Assembly (NCBI GenBank): GCA_019635735.1
Contig: JAHBYX010000006.1
Location: 124,001 to 188,000 of the forward strand
Origin: Mesorhizobium sp.
GTDB lineage: Bacteria; Pseudomonadota; Alphaproteobacteria; Rhizobiales; Rhizobiaceae
DNA length: 64,000 nucleotides
Direction: 5' to 3'
Made by a program: the position numbers and the translations under genes. How positions within the stretch are numbered: the first letter of the stretch is position 1; the number at the start of each line of letters is the position of its first letter. Below, one piece after another: positions 17,802 through 26,484 of this stretch. The notes below the pieces were generated by a model. That model saw nothing but the letters and a program-made list of their open reading frames with translations. It had not been told where the DNA came from and searched no databases.

Positions 17802-18593
17802 ATGACCGACATCCCCATCTCCGCCTACATCATCTGCAAGAACGAGCGCAGGTTCCTTGGCAAATGCCTGGACAGCCTCGAAGGTGTTCGCGAAATCGTC
17901 GTGGTGGATTCGGGCTCGACCGACGGGACGCTGGACCTGATCCGCGACTACCAGCAGCGGGGCTTTCCCATCCGCCTGTTCGAGCGCGAATGGCAAGGCT
18001 ATGCGAGGCAGAAGCAGTTCGCGCTCGAGCAGTGTCGCCATGACTGGCGGCTCAATCTCGACGCCGACGAGCGCCTCGATCCCGAATTGCGCACAGCCTT
18101 GGCCGCGCTGCGCCCTGATGATCCAGGCGTCGCAGCCTACAAGCTGTACCGCATCGACTGGCTGCCCGGCTTCGGATGGCCATCGAAATTCGTGCACAAG
18201 CGCACCGTTCCAAGACTGATGCACGCAGGCCGCGTCCGGTACGACGTTGCCACCGCCGTTCATGAGGGCGTGATCTTCGACGGCAGGATAGAACACATCC
18301 GCGCGGGGTGTATCCTGCACGAGCGTTTGCTTTCAATCTCGGAGGAGATCCCCAAGATCACCAATTATTCCCGGCTGAAGGCAAGGGCGCTCAAGGAGAA
18401 GGGCCGGAAGGCCAGCCTGTTTTCCCTCTTCTTCAATCCGATCGGCCGCTTTGTGAAAAGCTACCTGTTGCAGCGCTATTTTCTCTGCGGAAGAGCCGGC
18501 CTGATCTACGCGACAATTCTCGCGATATACGTGTTCCTGACCGAGGCCATGCTCTATCGGCTCCACGACGTGCCGGACCTGCCGGAAGTGTAA
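17802..18593 (+). CDS. Family 2 glycosyltransferase, WaaE/KdtX-like
   Basis: This is a 263-residue GT2 enzyme. It opens MTDIPISAYIICKNERRFLG, with VVVDSGSTDGT (about 34-43) and the nucleotide-sugar/metal motif LNLDADERLD (85-93). A C-terminal amphipathic and hydrophobic segment (about 205-250, including LIYATILAIYVFLTEA) suggests peripheral membrane binding. The sequence pattern is that of lipopolysaccharide core glucosyltransferases of the WaaE/KdtX type. ATG 17802 is preferred over an upstream GTG at 17775. It converges on the minus-strand FkbM gene with a 26-base gap. Confidence 0.85.
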   Translation: MTDIPISAYIICKNERRFLGKCLDSLEGVREIVVVDSGSTDGTLDLIRDYQQRGFPIRLFEREWQGYARQKQFALEQCRHDWRLNLDADERLDPELRTALAALRPDDPGVAAYKLYRIDWLPGFGWPSKFVHKRTVPRLMHAGRVRYDVATAVHEGVIFDGRIEHIRAGCILHERLLSISEEIPKITNYSRLKARALKEKGRKASLFSLFFNPIGRFVKSYLLQRYFLCGRAGLIYATILAIYVFLTEAMLYRLHDVPDLPEV

Positions 18594-18619
18594 GCGCCGT
18601 CCCGCCAGCCATCCGTCCG

Positions 18620-19387
18620 TCAGCCGCGACCGCCGCCTGCTGGCGCGCGGCGGAGAAGCACCACGTCTGCCCGCCGTTCGACCACCGCGAAACCGGCCCT
18701 TTCGATCAGGTCGAGCATCGCTTTCTCGGAACGGCCGCGCCGGAGGTATTCGCGCGGGTGCAGCTCGACGATCGCCATCTCGACGCTCTGCAGCGCCGCG
18801 CGCTCCTGGCTGAACAGGTCGAACTCGGCGCCCTCGATGTCGGCGACAAGGGCGACCCGGGGCGGATTGCCGATTTGCCGCCGCAGCTCGGCAAGGCTGA
18901 CGGCCGGAACCTCGACCACCTTCCCCTCGCCCGCGCCCGTGTCGAGCGAATTGGCGTGCGGCTCCTGCCCGATGCGAAAGCGAGCGACCGGACCGCCGTA
19001 AAACAGCGCGGCATTCACGACCTCGGTCGACCCCGGGGCCGAACCGACCGTTGCGTTCCTCCGGCAGGTCCCGACCAGCTCGGCATTCGCCTCGACGATC
19101 AGATGCTTCACGCCCGGCGCCAGCCGCGAGCGGATCAGCCGGGAGACCACGCCCAGCGAGCCTCCGAGCTCGATGACCGGCAGATCCGCCGGCAGATGTT
19201 CGAGGATCAGTCCGGCTTCTTCACGCTCGTACTTGCCGCGGATCAGGGCATTGGCGGTCGACAGTTCCACGTCGCCTTCGAGGGAGACGGAGAGCCCGTG
19301 ATAGTGGAAGTTCGCTCCGTGCCGCGACAGGTGCCGCTTCACCCGGATCCGCCGGAAGAAATCTCGAAACAGGTGGCGCGCGCTCAT
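18620..19387 (-). CDS. FkbM-family SAM-dependent methyltransferase
   Basis: This is a 255-residue paralogue of the gene at 16999-17736. It shares the N-terminal FHYHGLSVSLEGD segment, the SAM loop VIELGGSLGVVSRLI and LVADIEGAEFDLF. Both copies carry a basic N-terminus (RRIRVKRHLSRHG here). Its ATG overlaps the stop of the upstream GT2 by four bases (ATGA), so the minus-strand genes 21365 to 18620 are translationally coupled. The most likely role is methylation of a sugar in the same glycan. Confidence 0.85.
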   Translation of the reverse strand: MSARHLFRDFFRRIRVKRHLSRHGANFHYHGLSVSLEGDVELSTANALIRGKYEREEAGLILEHLPADLPVIELGGSLGVVSRLIRSRLAPGVKHLIVEANAELVGTCRRNATVGSAPGSTEVVNAALFYGGPVARFRIGQEPHANSLDTGAGEGKVVEVPAVSLAELRRQIGNPPRVALVADIEGAEFDLFSQERAALQSVEMAIVELHPREYLRRGRSEKAMLDLIERAGFAVVERRADVVLLRRAPAGGGRG

Positions 19388-20286
19388 TGGCGATCCATAT
19401 GCGTGATTTCGGCCTGCGCCAGCGGCGTGCGATAGGCGCCGCCGTCCCTGATTGCCGACCACGCCCCAAGCAGCTGACCGATGTGCTTCGCCCGGCGTCG
19501 CGCCGAGAAGAGGTTGTGCGGCAGCAACGCCTCGACCAACGCACGAAGGATGGTGCGTGTGACGGCGAACGGCCTTCCGTGCTTCGCCATCACATGTGCC
19601 CGCGCGCGCGCCATGTGATAGCCCTTGAGGCGTGCGACGGCGTGGGACCTGCCGGACGATTGCCCACCCTGGTGCTTCACCGTCGCCTGGGGGACGAAGA
19701 AGAGCCGGCCGCCCGCCTGCGCGATGCGGACGGCGAGATCGTCGTCCTCATGATAAAGGAAGATCTCCGGATCGAACCCTCCGACGGCCTCGAAAGCTGT
19801 CCGGCGACAGAAGAACGCGCTTCCCAGCAGTGTCGGAACCTCCGTCGCAACCACCGGCGCGCGCTTGCCGACGCTCGCCGCCGGCTGCGACAGCAGCGAC
19901 CGGCCGCGAAAGCGCGGCCTGGCCCTGCCGTCCAGGATCCGCGGATTGGCCGCGGCGGCGGTCGGTTCGGCATCGAAGAACGAGACCAGCGCTTCGATCG
20001 CGCCTTCGACGACGATCGCGTCCGGATTGACGAAGAAGATGAATTCGCTGTCGCTGAGCGCGGCGCCCGCGTTGCAGCCGCGGCCGAAGCCGGCATTGGT
20101 TTCGAGACGCACCAGCCGCGCGCCGAAACGCTGCGCGACGCCGGCGACCGCGTCGGTGCCGCCATTGTCGACGACGATCGTCGGGACCGATGGCGGCAGG
20201 GATGACAGCATGCGCTCGAGAACATCCGCGCTGTTATAGGAAACGGTCACGACCGTTACCCGTGCGGCCTCGTTTCCGGCGCTCAT
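19384..20286 (-). CDS. Family 2 glycosyltransferase (rhamnosyltransferase-like)
   Basis: This is a 300-residue enzyme. It contains VTVVTVSYNSADVLERML, IVVDNGGTD and IFFVNPDAIVVEG (the nucleotide-binding DxD-like motif), then GSAFFCRRTAFEAVGGFDPE and YHEDDDLAVRIAQAG in the acceptor half. It is a full-length relative of the interrupted gene at 16001-16876, which shows what that gene should look like. Start and stop both overlap neighbours as ATGA, linking it to the GT4 gene upstream and the FkbM gene downstream in a coupled three-gene operon. Confidence 0.88.
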   Translation of the reverse strand: MSAGNEAARVTVVTVSYNSADVLERMLSSLPPSVPTIVVDNGGTDAVAGVAQRFGARLVRLETNAGFGRGCNAGAALSDSEFIFFVNPDAIVVEGAIEALVSFFDAEPTAAAANPRILDGRARPRFRGRSLLSQPAASVGKRAPVVATEVPTLLGSAFFCRRTAFEAVGGFDPEIFLYHEDDDLAVRIAQAGGRLFFVPQATVKHQGGQSSGRSHAVARLKGYHMARARAHVMAKHGRPFAVTRTILRALVEALLPHNLFSARRRAKHIGQLLGAWSAIRDGGAYRTPLAQAEITHMDRQ

Positions 20287-21365
20287 CGGCCTGCGTCCCA
20301 CAGGTCGCGGTAGACCTCGCCGATCTCCCTTGCCTCCCGCTCCAGCGCGAAACGCTCGCGCACATGCGCAAGACCGGCCCGTCCCGCCGCTTCGCGCCGG
20401 GCATCGTCGTCCATCAGCCGCGCGGTCGCGGCCGTCATCGCATCGATGTCGTCCCGTGGCACGATCTGGCCCGTCACGCCGTCGACCAGAAGTTCCGGAA
20501 AGGCGCCGACATCGCTGGCCACCACCGGAACGCCGCTGGCCATGGCTTCGAGGGGCGTGAGTCCGAAACCCTCCCAGCGCTGCGACGCCACGAACAGCTC
20601 GAGCGCACGGTACCATGCGTCGATGTCGCGATGCTCGCCGACGAAGCGGATCCGGTCGGTGAGCCCCGCCGCCTCGACCCTCGCGCGCAATCCCGACTCG
20701 AACCCTCGGTGCTCGGCGGTGGCACGCCCCGCCACGATGGCCGCCCAGCGCGGCCGCGACGGCAGGAGGCGGATCATCGCGTCGACGAAGAGGTCCGTCC
20801 CCTTCTGGTGTCTCACCCGGCCGAAACAGCCGACATAGCGAAACGCCGGATCGAGGCCGCGCGCGGAAATCGCCTCGGCCCGGTCGGCCGCCGGCGAAAA
20901 CCGCCGCGTGTCTATCCCGTGCAGGATGACGCGGTTGGGAACGGCCAGATAGGCAGCCGTCTTCGCGCTGGTGGCGATCACCTTGTCCATCCGACCGATC
21001 AGGAAGCGCGTCCAGCTTGTGTGGCGGCGCTGCGAGGCCGACGTGAAGACGATCCGGAGCGGCGCTGAAAACACATCGCGAAGGATCACGCCGGCGAGCA
21101 TCTCGACATTGCGCCGCGCATGCCAGATGCGGAAGGGCCGTCCCGTCGGACGCCGCAGCAGCGCCGGCACCTTCCACCAGCGCAGCCTGGGCAGGCCGGA
21201 GGGGAGGCCGGGCCCGAGCGTCGCGATACGAAGCGATTGGGCTTGGAGCGGCACCAGCTGCACGATCGTGCTCGTCACGCCCGACAACCTCCGCTTGAAG
21301 TTCGGAGCGATGACCTCGAGTTCGCGGGGATCGACGGTGACTTCATGTCCAGGGGGCACCGTCAT
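20283..21365 (-). CDS. Family 4 glycosyltransferase, LpcC-like LPS-core mannosyltransferase
   Basis: This is a 360-residue GT-B enzyme. The N-terminus contains LEVIAPNFKRRLSGVTSTIV, which I associate with LpcC, the rhizobial lipopolysaccharide-core mannosyltransferase. The C-terminal donor domain has YVGCFGRVRHQKGTDLFVDA and the retaining-enzyme E-x7-E motif EGFGLTPLE. The ATG at 21365 gives MTVPPGHEVTVDPRELEVIA; a 22-residue upstream extension is not family-like. It is the first gene of the coupled minus-strand operon and lies 94 bases downstream of greA. Confidence 0.85.
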   Translation of the reverse strand: MTVPPGHEVTVDPRELEVIAPNFKRRLSGVTSTIVQLVPLQAQSLRIATLGPGLPSGLPRLRWWKVPALLRRPTGRPFRIWHARRNVEMLAGVILRDVFSAPLRIVFTSASQRRHTSWTRFLIGRMDKVIATSAKTAAYLAVPNRVILHGIDTRRFSPAADRAEAISARGLDPAFRYVGCFGRVRHQKGTDLFVDAMIRLLPSRPRWAAIVAGRATAEHRGFESGLRARVEAAGLTDRIRFVGEHRDIDAWYRALELFVASQRWEGFGLTPLEAMASGVPVVASDVGAFPELLVDGVTGQIVPRDDIDAMTAATARLMDDDARREAAGRAGLAHVRERFALEREAREIGEVYRDLWDAGR

Positions 21366-21459
21366 CGCACCAGTCCGGCTGCCTGGAGGAATGCCGGCGC
21401 CAGAGACCGAAGCCGGCCTCGGCAACCGCACAACCGCCGCCTCCGGCTCCCCAATCCGG

Positions 21460-21933
21460 TCAGCCGAAGCGCAGGTCGACGATCTCGTAGCCGCGCGCGC
21501 CGCCGGGCGCGTTGACCTCGATCGTGTCGCCGACCTCCTTGCCGATCAGCGCGCGCGCGATCGGCGAGGAGATCGAGATGCGGCCGGACTTCACGTCCGC
21601 CTCCTGGTCGCCGACGATCTGGTAAGTCTTCTTCTCCTCGGTGTCCTCGTCGACAACCTCGACGGTCGCGCCGAACTTCACCTTGTCGCCGGAGAGCTTC
21701 GACACGTCGATCACGTCGGCCCGCGCGATGAAATCCTCGAGTTCGGCGATGCGTCCCTCGTTGAGGCTCTGCGACTCCTTGGCCGCGTGATACTCGGCAT
21801 TCTCGGAGAGGTCGCCATGCGACCGGGCCTCGGCAATCGCCTCGATGATACGCGGACGCTCCTCCTGTTGACGCCAGCGCAGCTCTTCCTTGATCGCTGC
21901 GAAGCCGGAGGCGGTCATCGGGACCTTGATCAT
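21460..21933 (-). CDS. greA: Transcription elongation factor GreA
   Basis: This 157-residue factor rescues backtracked RNA polymerase by stimulating transcript cleavage. The N-terminal coiled coil carries the acidic tip [16 protein letters not shown] (about 40-55). The C-terminal FKBP-like domain has [14 protein letters not shown] and [18 protein letters not shown]. Length and termini are standard. It is preceded by a strong hairpin and T tract about 70 bases upstream (22001-22034), so it probably has its own promoter. Confidence 0.97.
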   Translation of the reverse strand: MIKVPMTASGFAAIKEELRWRQQEERPRIIEAIAEARSHGDLSENAEYHAAKESQSLNEGRIAELEDFIARADVIDVSKLSGDKVKFGATVEVVDEDTEEKKTYQIVGDQEADVKSGRISISSPIARALIGKEVGDTIEVNAPGGARGYEIVDLRFG

Positions 21934-21990
21934 TTTCCTGCCCTTCCTTTCATTCCCCGGCGGCGTCGCACATCTGCGCCTCGCCCCGCC

Positions 21991-22036
21991 CGGACAAAAA
22001 GAAAACGGTCCGCGAGCCTTGGCTAACGGGACCGCT
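21991..22036 (-). terminator. Rho-independent terminator upstream of greA, minus strand
   Basis: On the minus strand CGGTCC (22034-22029) pairs with GGACCG (22011-22006), with an inner AGCC/GGCT stem. The hairpin is followed by TTTTCTTTTT (22005-21996). It should stop transcription from the PH-domain gene before greA. As it lies in a possible greA leader, attenuation is an alternative. Confidence 0.7.
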
Positions 22037-22106
22037 GAACCTCTTTTGCCGTCAATATAGCGGCTTCGCGGCGATTATCACGCAAAAAATGCTGACGCAG
22101 GGGCGT

Positions 22107-22640
22107 CTATCTCATCAGGATGCGCGGAATTTCCGGCAGTTCCGCCGGTATTTCGGCCATCGGCGCCGGCTTTCGCAGCTCCAGGCGGGCGAGGATCGCC
22201 GCGCGCGCGCCCTCCGCGTCGGCAAGGTCGGAGACCTCGAAAGGCGCCCCGCCCGCGAGATCGATGACCAGCGTCGACGTTCCCGACAGTCGCCCCCCGA
22301 CACCGCGCCGGATCCTGATCCCGCGGATGACGGAATAGGGCACCACGAACTGCCCTGTGCGGGGAAAGCCCGGATGCAGGAGAAGCGTGTGCGGCATCAC
22401 GTCGACCCGCGCCGTCGCGCGCCTCAGAGCCGCATAGGCGATCAGGAAGGGCAGAGACAGGCAAAGCGCGAGAATGCAGAGCCTGGCCAGCGCTCCCTCG
22501 CCCTGTCCGGCGATCAGCAGGCCGGCGAGCGGCAGGCCGTAGAGCGCCGCGACTATGAAAACCGGTAGCGCCAGTCCGCGGGCGGACGCCGTGAACGGGC
22601 CATCGCCGGCAGTCTCGGCATTGTCGTTCGCGCCCCGCAT
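22107..22640 (-). CDS. Membrane protein with bacterial PH-like domain
   Basis: This is a 177-residue protein. A soluble N-terminus is followed by two hydrophobic segments, about residues 24-45 (LPVFIVAALYGLPLAGLLIA) and 52-75 (LCILALCLSLPFLIAYAAL). A C-terminal strand-rich domain contains VVPYSVIRGIRIRRGVGGR and TLVIDLAGGAPFEVSDL, the pattern of bacterial PH (YdbT/DUF304-like) domains. The function is unknown; such proteins sit in the inner membrane. The start at 22640 (MRGANDNAE) is chosen over 22676 because the extension is not protein-like. It is divergent from the sugar dehydrogenase gene. Confidence 0.7.
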   Translation of the reverse strand: MRGANDNAETAGDGPFTASARGLALPVFIVAALYGLPLAGLLIAGQGEGALARLCILALCLSLPFLIAYAALRRATARVDVMPHTLLLHPGFPRTGQFVVPYSVIRGIRIRRGVGGRLSGTSTLVIDLAGGAPFEVSDLADAEGARAAILARLELRKPAPMAEIPAELPEIPRILMR

Positions 22641-22781
22641 GATCCCCGAATCACGATCACCCGCTTGTGACCGCAACTATAGGCACTTTTCCGTTTTGCC
22701 GAAGAGGATGTGCTTGCCCAGGCACCGCAACGCCCCATGTCAGGGCAACAACCAACAAGAAAATTGTCAGGAGATGTGCCG

Positions 22782-23921
22782 ATGCGGCGGACTTCGACTT
22801 TTGCCATCGCCCTTTTCGCCCCCGTGGCACTCGCGGCAGGACCTGCGGCCGGCGAAGAATACTCGACCGAGAAGGTCGATGTCGTCACCTCGATCGTCGC
22901 CGACGGCCTCGACCATCCCTGGGGCCTGGACTTCCTGCCAGATGGCATGGCGCTCGTCACCGAACGGTCCGGCACCATGCGGCTCGTCGGCGCCGACGGC
23001 ACTCTTTCGGAGCCGATCGAAGGCGTGCCTGATGTCTCTGCCCGTGGGCAGGGCGGGCTGCTCGACGTCGCGGTGGCGAAGGACTTCGCGCAGTCGGGAC
23101 GCATCTTCTTCACCTTCTCCGAGCCCGGTCCCGGCGGCGCGGGCACGGCGATCGCCGGCGCCCGGCTGGTGCGCGACGGTGCGGCCGCCCGGCTGGAAGA
23201 CATGCAGGTTTTGTTCTCGATGCCGAAGAAGACGGGAAAAGGCCAGCACTTCGGCTCGCGCATCGTGCTGCATCCCGACGGGACGGTGTTCTTCACCACC
23301 GGCGACCGCGGCGAGGGTCCGCGCGCGCAGGACATGGCGGACGCGGCGGGCGCGGTGCTGCGCATCAATGCCGACGGGTCGGTGCCGGCCGACAACCCCT
23401 ATGCCGACGGACGCGGCGGCGCGCTGCCGCAGATCTGGTCGAAAGGCCACCGCAATCCGCAGGGTTTCACGATCGATCGCGATGGCAAGCTCTGGACCGT
23501 CGAGCACGGCGCGCAGGGCGGCGACGAGGTCAACACGCCCGAAGCGGGGAAGAACTACGGCTGGCCGGAGATCAGCTATGGCCAGGACTATGGCGGCGGG
23601 CAGATCGGCGTCGGCACCGAGGCACCCGGCTTCGAGCAGCCCGTCCATTACTGGGATCCGTCGATCGCGCCGTCGGGCCTGGTCGTCTACGAGGGAGACA
23701 TGTTCCCCGAATGGCGAGGCGACCTGATCGCCGGCGCGCTGAAGTTCCAGCTTCTGTCCAGGCTCGACCGCGACGAGAGCGGCGCGATCACCGGCGAGGA
23801 GCGGATGTTCGAAGGCGAGTTCGGCCGCATCCGCGACGTCAACCTCGCCCCCGACGGTTCGCTCTGGCTGCTGACGGACGAGGACGACGGCAGGATCGTG
23901 CGGGTGGGGAGGGGCGAGTAG
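22782..23921 (+). CDS. PQQ-dependent aldose sugar dehydrogenase (YliI/Asd-like)
   Basis: This is a 379-residue periplasmic enzyme. The signal peptide covers residues 1-24 (TFAIALFAPVALAAGPAAG). The six-bladed propeller of the soluble-glucose-dehydrogenase family shows in LDHPWGLDFLPDGMALVTER, GGLLDVAV, the catalytic-His region KKTGKGQHFGSRIVL, WSKGHRNPQGFTID and VEHGAQGGDEVN. It oxidises aldoses to lactones using PQQ, passing electrons to the respiratory chain. The ATG at 22782 follows CAGGAGATGTGCC. No PQQ biosynthesis genes are in the window. Confidence 0.9.
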   Translation: MRRTSTFAIALFAPVALAAGPAAGEEYSTEKVDVVTSIVADGLDHPWGLDFLPDGMALVTERSGTMRLVGADGTLSEPIEGVPDVSARGQGGLLDVAVAKDFAQSGRIFFTFSEPGPGGAGTAIAGARLVRDGAAARLEDMQVLFSMPKKTGKGQHFGSRIVLHPDGTVFFTTGDRGEGPRAQDMADAAGAVLRINADGSVPADNPYADGRGGALPQIWSKGHRNPQGFTIDRDGKLWTVEHGAQGGDEVNTPEAGKNYGWPEISYGQDYGGGQIGVGTEAPGFEQPVHYWDPSIAPSGLVVYEGDMFPEWRGDLIAGALKFQLLSRLDRDESGAITGEERMFEGEFGRIRDVNLAPDGSLWLLTDEDDGRIVRVGRGE

Positions 23922-23980
23922 CCGTCAGCGGGGTGCTGCGGGTGCAGTCATGCGTGTCCGGGAGACGACCAAACCCACCG

Positions 23981-24129
23981 ACGTCATCCCGGAAGCCGGC
24001 AGGCTTTCCGGGATCTATTGGCCTCGGCGGGTTTGCGCCGATCGTCTTTCCTGGCGATCACGAGGAGCTATCAGAGTGTAGCTGGAGAGAAGAATGGATC
24101 CCGGGCCGCCTCCGGCGCCCGGGATGACG
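23981..24129. repeat. Palindromic intergenic element, family B
   Basis: The ends form an imperfect hairpin: ACGTCATCCCGG at the left and CCGGGATGACG at the right, with internal dyads. Near the right end GTGTAGCTGGAGAGAAGAAT is, with one mismatch, the reverse complement of a segment in the two copies at 40616-40778 and 40836-40999, so this is a dispersed member of the same family in the opposite orientation. It occupies most of the gap between the sugar dehydrogenase and TPR genes. Confidence 0.7.
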
Positions 24130-24165
24130 CCCCACATATACGGTCGACCTTGCCGCGAAACTCCC

Positions 24166-24702
24166 TCACCCGCCAACAGCGGCGATCTGCTTCTCCAGCT
24201 CCGCATATTCCGCGCAGCCCTTGCCGCAGCGCTTTTCGATCTCGGAGAGCTGGTTCTTCGCAGAGGCGAGATCGCCGAGCGTCAGATAGGCTTCGCCCAG
24301 GTATTCCCGCGCAAGGACGAAGTCCGGATTGATGGTCAGCGCTTCCTGGTAATAGCCGAGGCCCACCTCGATGCGCCCGGACTTGCGGTGCGAGAAGCCG
24401 AGCATGTTGAGCACGCGCGGGTCGTTCTTGTCGGACACGAGGCCCAGCATCTGGATCGCCTCGCCGTAGCGGCCGGCATAGGCGAGCGCGCGTCCCGTCT
24501 CGAACAGGTCGTCGTCGTCTATCGCGCCCTGGTTGGACGGAACGCACTTCTTTTCCTTCTGCGAATAGACCTCGCCGGACTTGCAGGTCGGAGTCTGGTC
24601 GGAACCACCGCTGCCGCTATCGCCGCCGGCGGCATATGCCAGCGTCGCGACCGGCAGGGTCAGCGAAATCAGTGCCGCGGAAAGCGTCATACGGATCGAC
24701 AT
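24166..24702 (-). CDS. Secreted TPR-repeat protein
   Basis: This is a 178-residue protein. The signal peptide MSIRMTLSAALISLTLPVAT ends near residue 25, so it is periplasmic. A Gly/Ser-rich stretch and a two-Cys segment (TPTCKSGEVYSQKEKKCVPS) are followed by about three tetratricopeptide-like units (residues 65-165), for example GRALAYAGRYGEAIQMLGL and VGLGYYQEALTINPDFV. A Cys pair near the C-terminus (KRCGKGCAEY) may form a disulfide. TPR proteins mediate protein contacts; the partner is unknown. AGAGGAGGTCCCC precedes the ATG at 24702. Confidence 0.8.
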   Translation of the reverse strand: MSIRMTLSAALISLTLPVATLAYAAGGDSGSGGSDQTPTCKSGEVYSQKEKKCVPSNQGAIDDDDLFETGRALAYAGRYGEAIQMLGLVSDKNDPRVLNMLGFSHRKSGRIEVGLGYYQEALTINPDFVLAREYLGEAYLTLGDLASAKNQLSEIEKRCGKGCAEYAELEKQIAAVGG

Positions 24703-24835
24703 GGGGACCTCCTCTGTCCGTTCTGGGCTCGTATGATCGATCAACGACCGCGGCAGCCCGAATATTCCCGGCGATCATACCGCAAGGGGACATCGACGCG
24801 AGGGGATGGCAATCACTTTTCGCGGCAGTGCGACG

Positions 24836-25333
24836 TCAAGTTTCGTGAACGCTTTCCGGCGTCGGCCGGCCGGCCATCCGCGCGGCCGAACGCAGCAGCG
24901 CGAGTTCGCCGACGATGACCTCGGCCCGGTCGGGCGGAAGTGCCTGCACCAGCGCCTCCTGAGCCTGGCGCCACAGCGGAATGGCGGCCGCCAGCCGCTC
25001 CTGCCCTTCGGCGGTGAGTTCGTGCAAGAGGCGCCGCCCCTCCCCCTGTCTCGCCGCGATCAGGCCGAGCTTCTCCAGCCGCTCCAGGTTGCGCGCTAGC
25101 GTCGAGCGCTCGACGCCGACGATCTCGGCGAGTTCGGAGGCCGAGCCGGCGCGGCCGGCCTCGATCTTGCGCAGGATGGAATACTGCGTCACCTCGAGCC
25201 CCGACGGCGCGAGATAGGCGTTGTAGATGCGCGTGACGAGGTTCGCCGTGCGCCGCAGCGCCGCCCCGATGCAGGCGATGTCGCCCGGGATCGGAGCATC
25301 GATGCGCGGGGCGGTCTCGTCGGGATCCGGCAT
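24836..25333 (-). CDS. MarR-family transcriptional regulator
   Basis: This is a 165-residue winged-helix regulator. The DNA-binding core is VTQYSILRKIEAGRAGSASE then LAEIVGVERSTLARNLERLE, with the wing GLIAARQGEGRRLLHELT and helical dimerisation ends. The start is uncertain between ATG 25333 and ATG 25351; neither has a strong ribosome site. It is transcribed convergently with nothing and lies 43 bases downstream of the DUF486 gene, so it may share its transcript. The ligand is unknown. Confidence 0.87.
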   Translation of the reverse strand: MPDPDETAPRIDAPIPGDIACIGAALRRTANLVTRIYNAYLAPSGLEVTQYSILRKIEAGRAGSASELAEIVGVERSTLARNLERLEKLGLIAARQGEGRRLLHELTAEGQERLAAAIPLWRQAQEALVQALPPDRAEVIVGELALLRSAARMAGRPTPESVHET

Positions 25334-25376
25334 GCCGTGTAGATACAACATAGCCCGGCGTTTGCCAAATCCTCCG

Positions 25377-25727
25377 TCAGGCGCGGAAGATGAATGTCGC
25401 GCCGATGGCGATCAGCGCGAAGCCGATGGCGTGGTTCCAGGTAATCGCCTCCTTCAGCCAGAGCACCGAGAAGCCGGCGAAGACGACCAGCGTGATCACC
25501 TCCTGCATCGTCTTCAGCTCCGCCGCCGAATAGACATGGTGGCCGATCCGGTTGGCCGGCACGGCGAGCCAGTATTCGAAGAAGGCAATCCCCCACGACA
25601 CCGTCACCGCGGCCCAGAGCGGAGACCCGGTGAACTTCAGATGCCCGTACCAGGCAAAGGTCATGAACACGTTGGAGGCGATGAGGAGAACGACCGGCAG
25701 GACGTAGGGCGACACGATCAGCGACAT
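25377..25727 (-). CDS. DUF486 (DMT-like) small membrane protein
   Basis: This 116-residue protein has four hydrophobic helices (about 6-24, 37-54, 76-92 and 97-115) and the conserved FMTFAWYGHLKF, EYWLAVPANRIGH and LKTMQEVITLVVF segments of DUF486. The family resembles half-size drug/metabolite transporters and may form dimers in the inner membrane. AGGTCCTCC-type complementarity precedes ATG 25727. It is divergent from the DUF3775 gene across 113 bases. No substrate can be named. Confidence 0.9.
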   Translation of the reverse strand: MSLIVSPYVLPVVLLIASNVFMTFAWYGHLKFTGSPLWAAVTVSWGIAFFEYWLAVPANRIGHHVYSAAELKTMQEVITLVVFAGFSVLWLKEAITWNHAIGFALIAIGATFIFRA

Positions 25728-25840
25728 GGGAGGACCTTGCGGAGAGGAGTGCGTGATTTCGGGCCGCGCCTTGCTCCTGTCAATCGCATGGGGTCTTGCA
25801 TCCGCGCAAAATCGGCTATGGTCGCGGCAGGAGAGCAGGC

Positions 25841-26266
25841 ATGCGGCGCATTCGCGACAAGGAATGGGATCTGACGATCTCGCCGGACACGATCCGGGAA
25901 CTGATTCTGAAGGCACGCGCGGTGAGCGCGGGCATGAATGCCGACTACGAGGACGGCGCCGAGCACGACGTGGAGGTCGACGACCGCGGCCACGAGACCC
26001 ATCATCATGACGGTCTCGCGGAGGAAGAGGAGGAGGACCTTACCGCCCGCGAGCTGCGCGCCCACATCCGCGAGCTGAACGAGGACGAGGCTGCCGAACT
26101 CGTCGCGCTGATGTGGATCGGCCGCGGCGATTTCGACGCCAGCGAGTTCAAGGCCGCCGTCCAGGAGGCGAAGAGCCGCTCCGACATCAAGCCCTGGCGC
26201 TACCTGCTCGAACGGCCGATGCTCGGCGAATGGCTGGAGGACGGCCTGCAGGCGATCGGGGCTTAG
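25841..26266 (+). CDS. DUF3775 protein
   Basis: This is a 141-residue soluble acidic protein. It opens MRRIRDKEWDLTISPDTIRE. A His/Glu-rich patch, HETHHHDGLAEEEEEDL (about 50-66), could bind metal. The C-terminal half, LTARELRAHIRELNEDEAAE then LVALMWIGRGDFDASEF, is the conserved DUF3775 core of small alphaproteobacterial proteins of unknown function. GGCAGGAGAGCAGGC precedes the ATG. It is a single gene followed by a palindromic element. Confidence 0.85.
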   Translation: MRRIRDKEWDLTISPDTIRELILKARAVSAGMNADYEDGAEHDVEVDDRGHETHHHDGLAEEEEEDLTARELRAHIRELNEDEAAELVALMWIGRGDFDASEFKAAVQEAKSRSDIKPWRYLLERPMLGEWLEDGLQAIGA

Positions 26267-26268
26267 AG

Positions 26269-26395
26269 CCCCCTCACCCCGCCTCCGCTTTGCTCGGCGG
26301 ACCTCTCCACGAGGGGAGAGGAAGCATCGGACGCCGCGCTCGTCCTCTTCTCCCCGCCGGGGAGAAGGTGGCCGCGAAGCGGCCGGATGAGGGGG
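26269..26395. repeat. Long palindromic intergenic element, family A, copy 1
   Basis: It begins CCCCCTCACCCCGCCTCCGC and ends GCGGCCGGATGAGGGGG, with internal hairpins (CTCTCC...GGAGAG; TTCTCCCC...GGGGAGAA). It shares the CCCCCTC outer arms and the CTCCxC inner arms with four other copies in this window. The whole element could fold into a long branched hairpin in RNA. Confidence 0.8.
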
Positions 26396-26484
26396 ACGAC
26401 CGTCGCTTTTCTCATACAGCATGCCGGAAGGGCCTCCTGCGCGGCGCGGGAGTCGGCGGTAGTCTGCCTCGATCGAGGGGCGGC

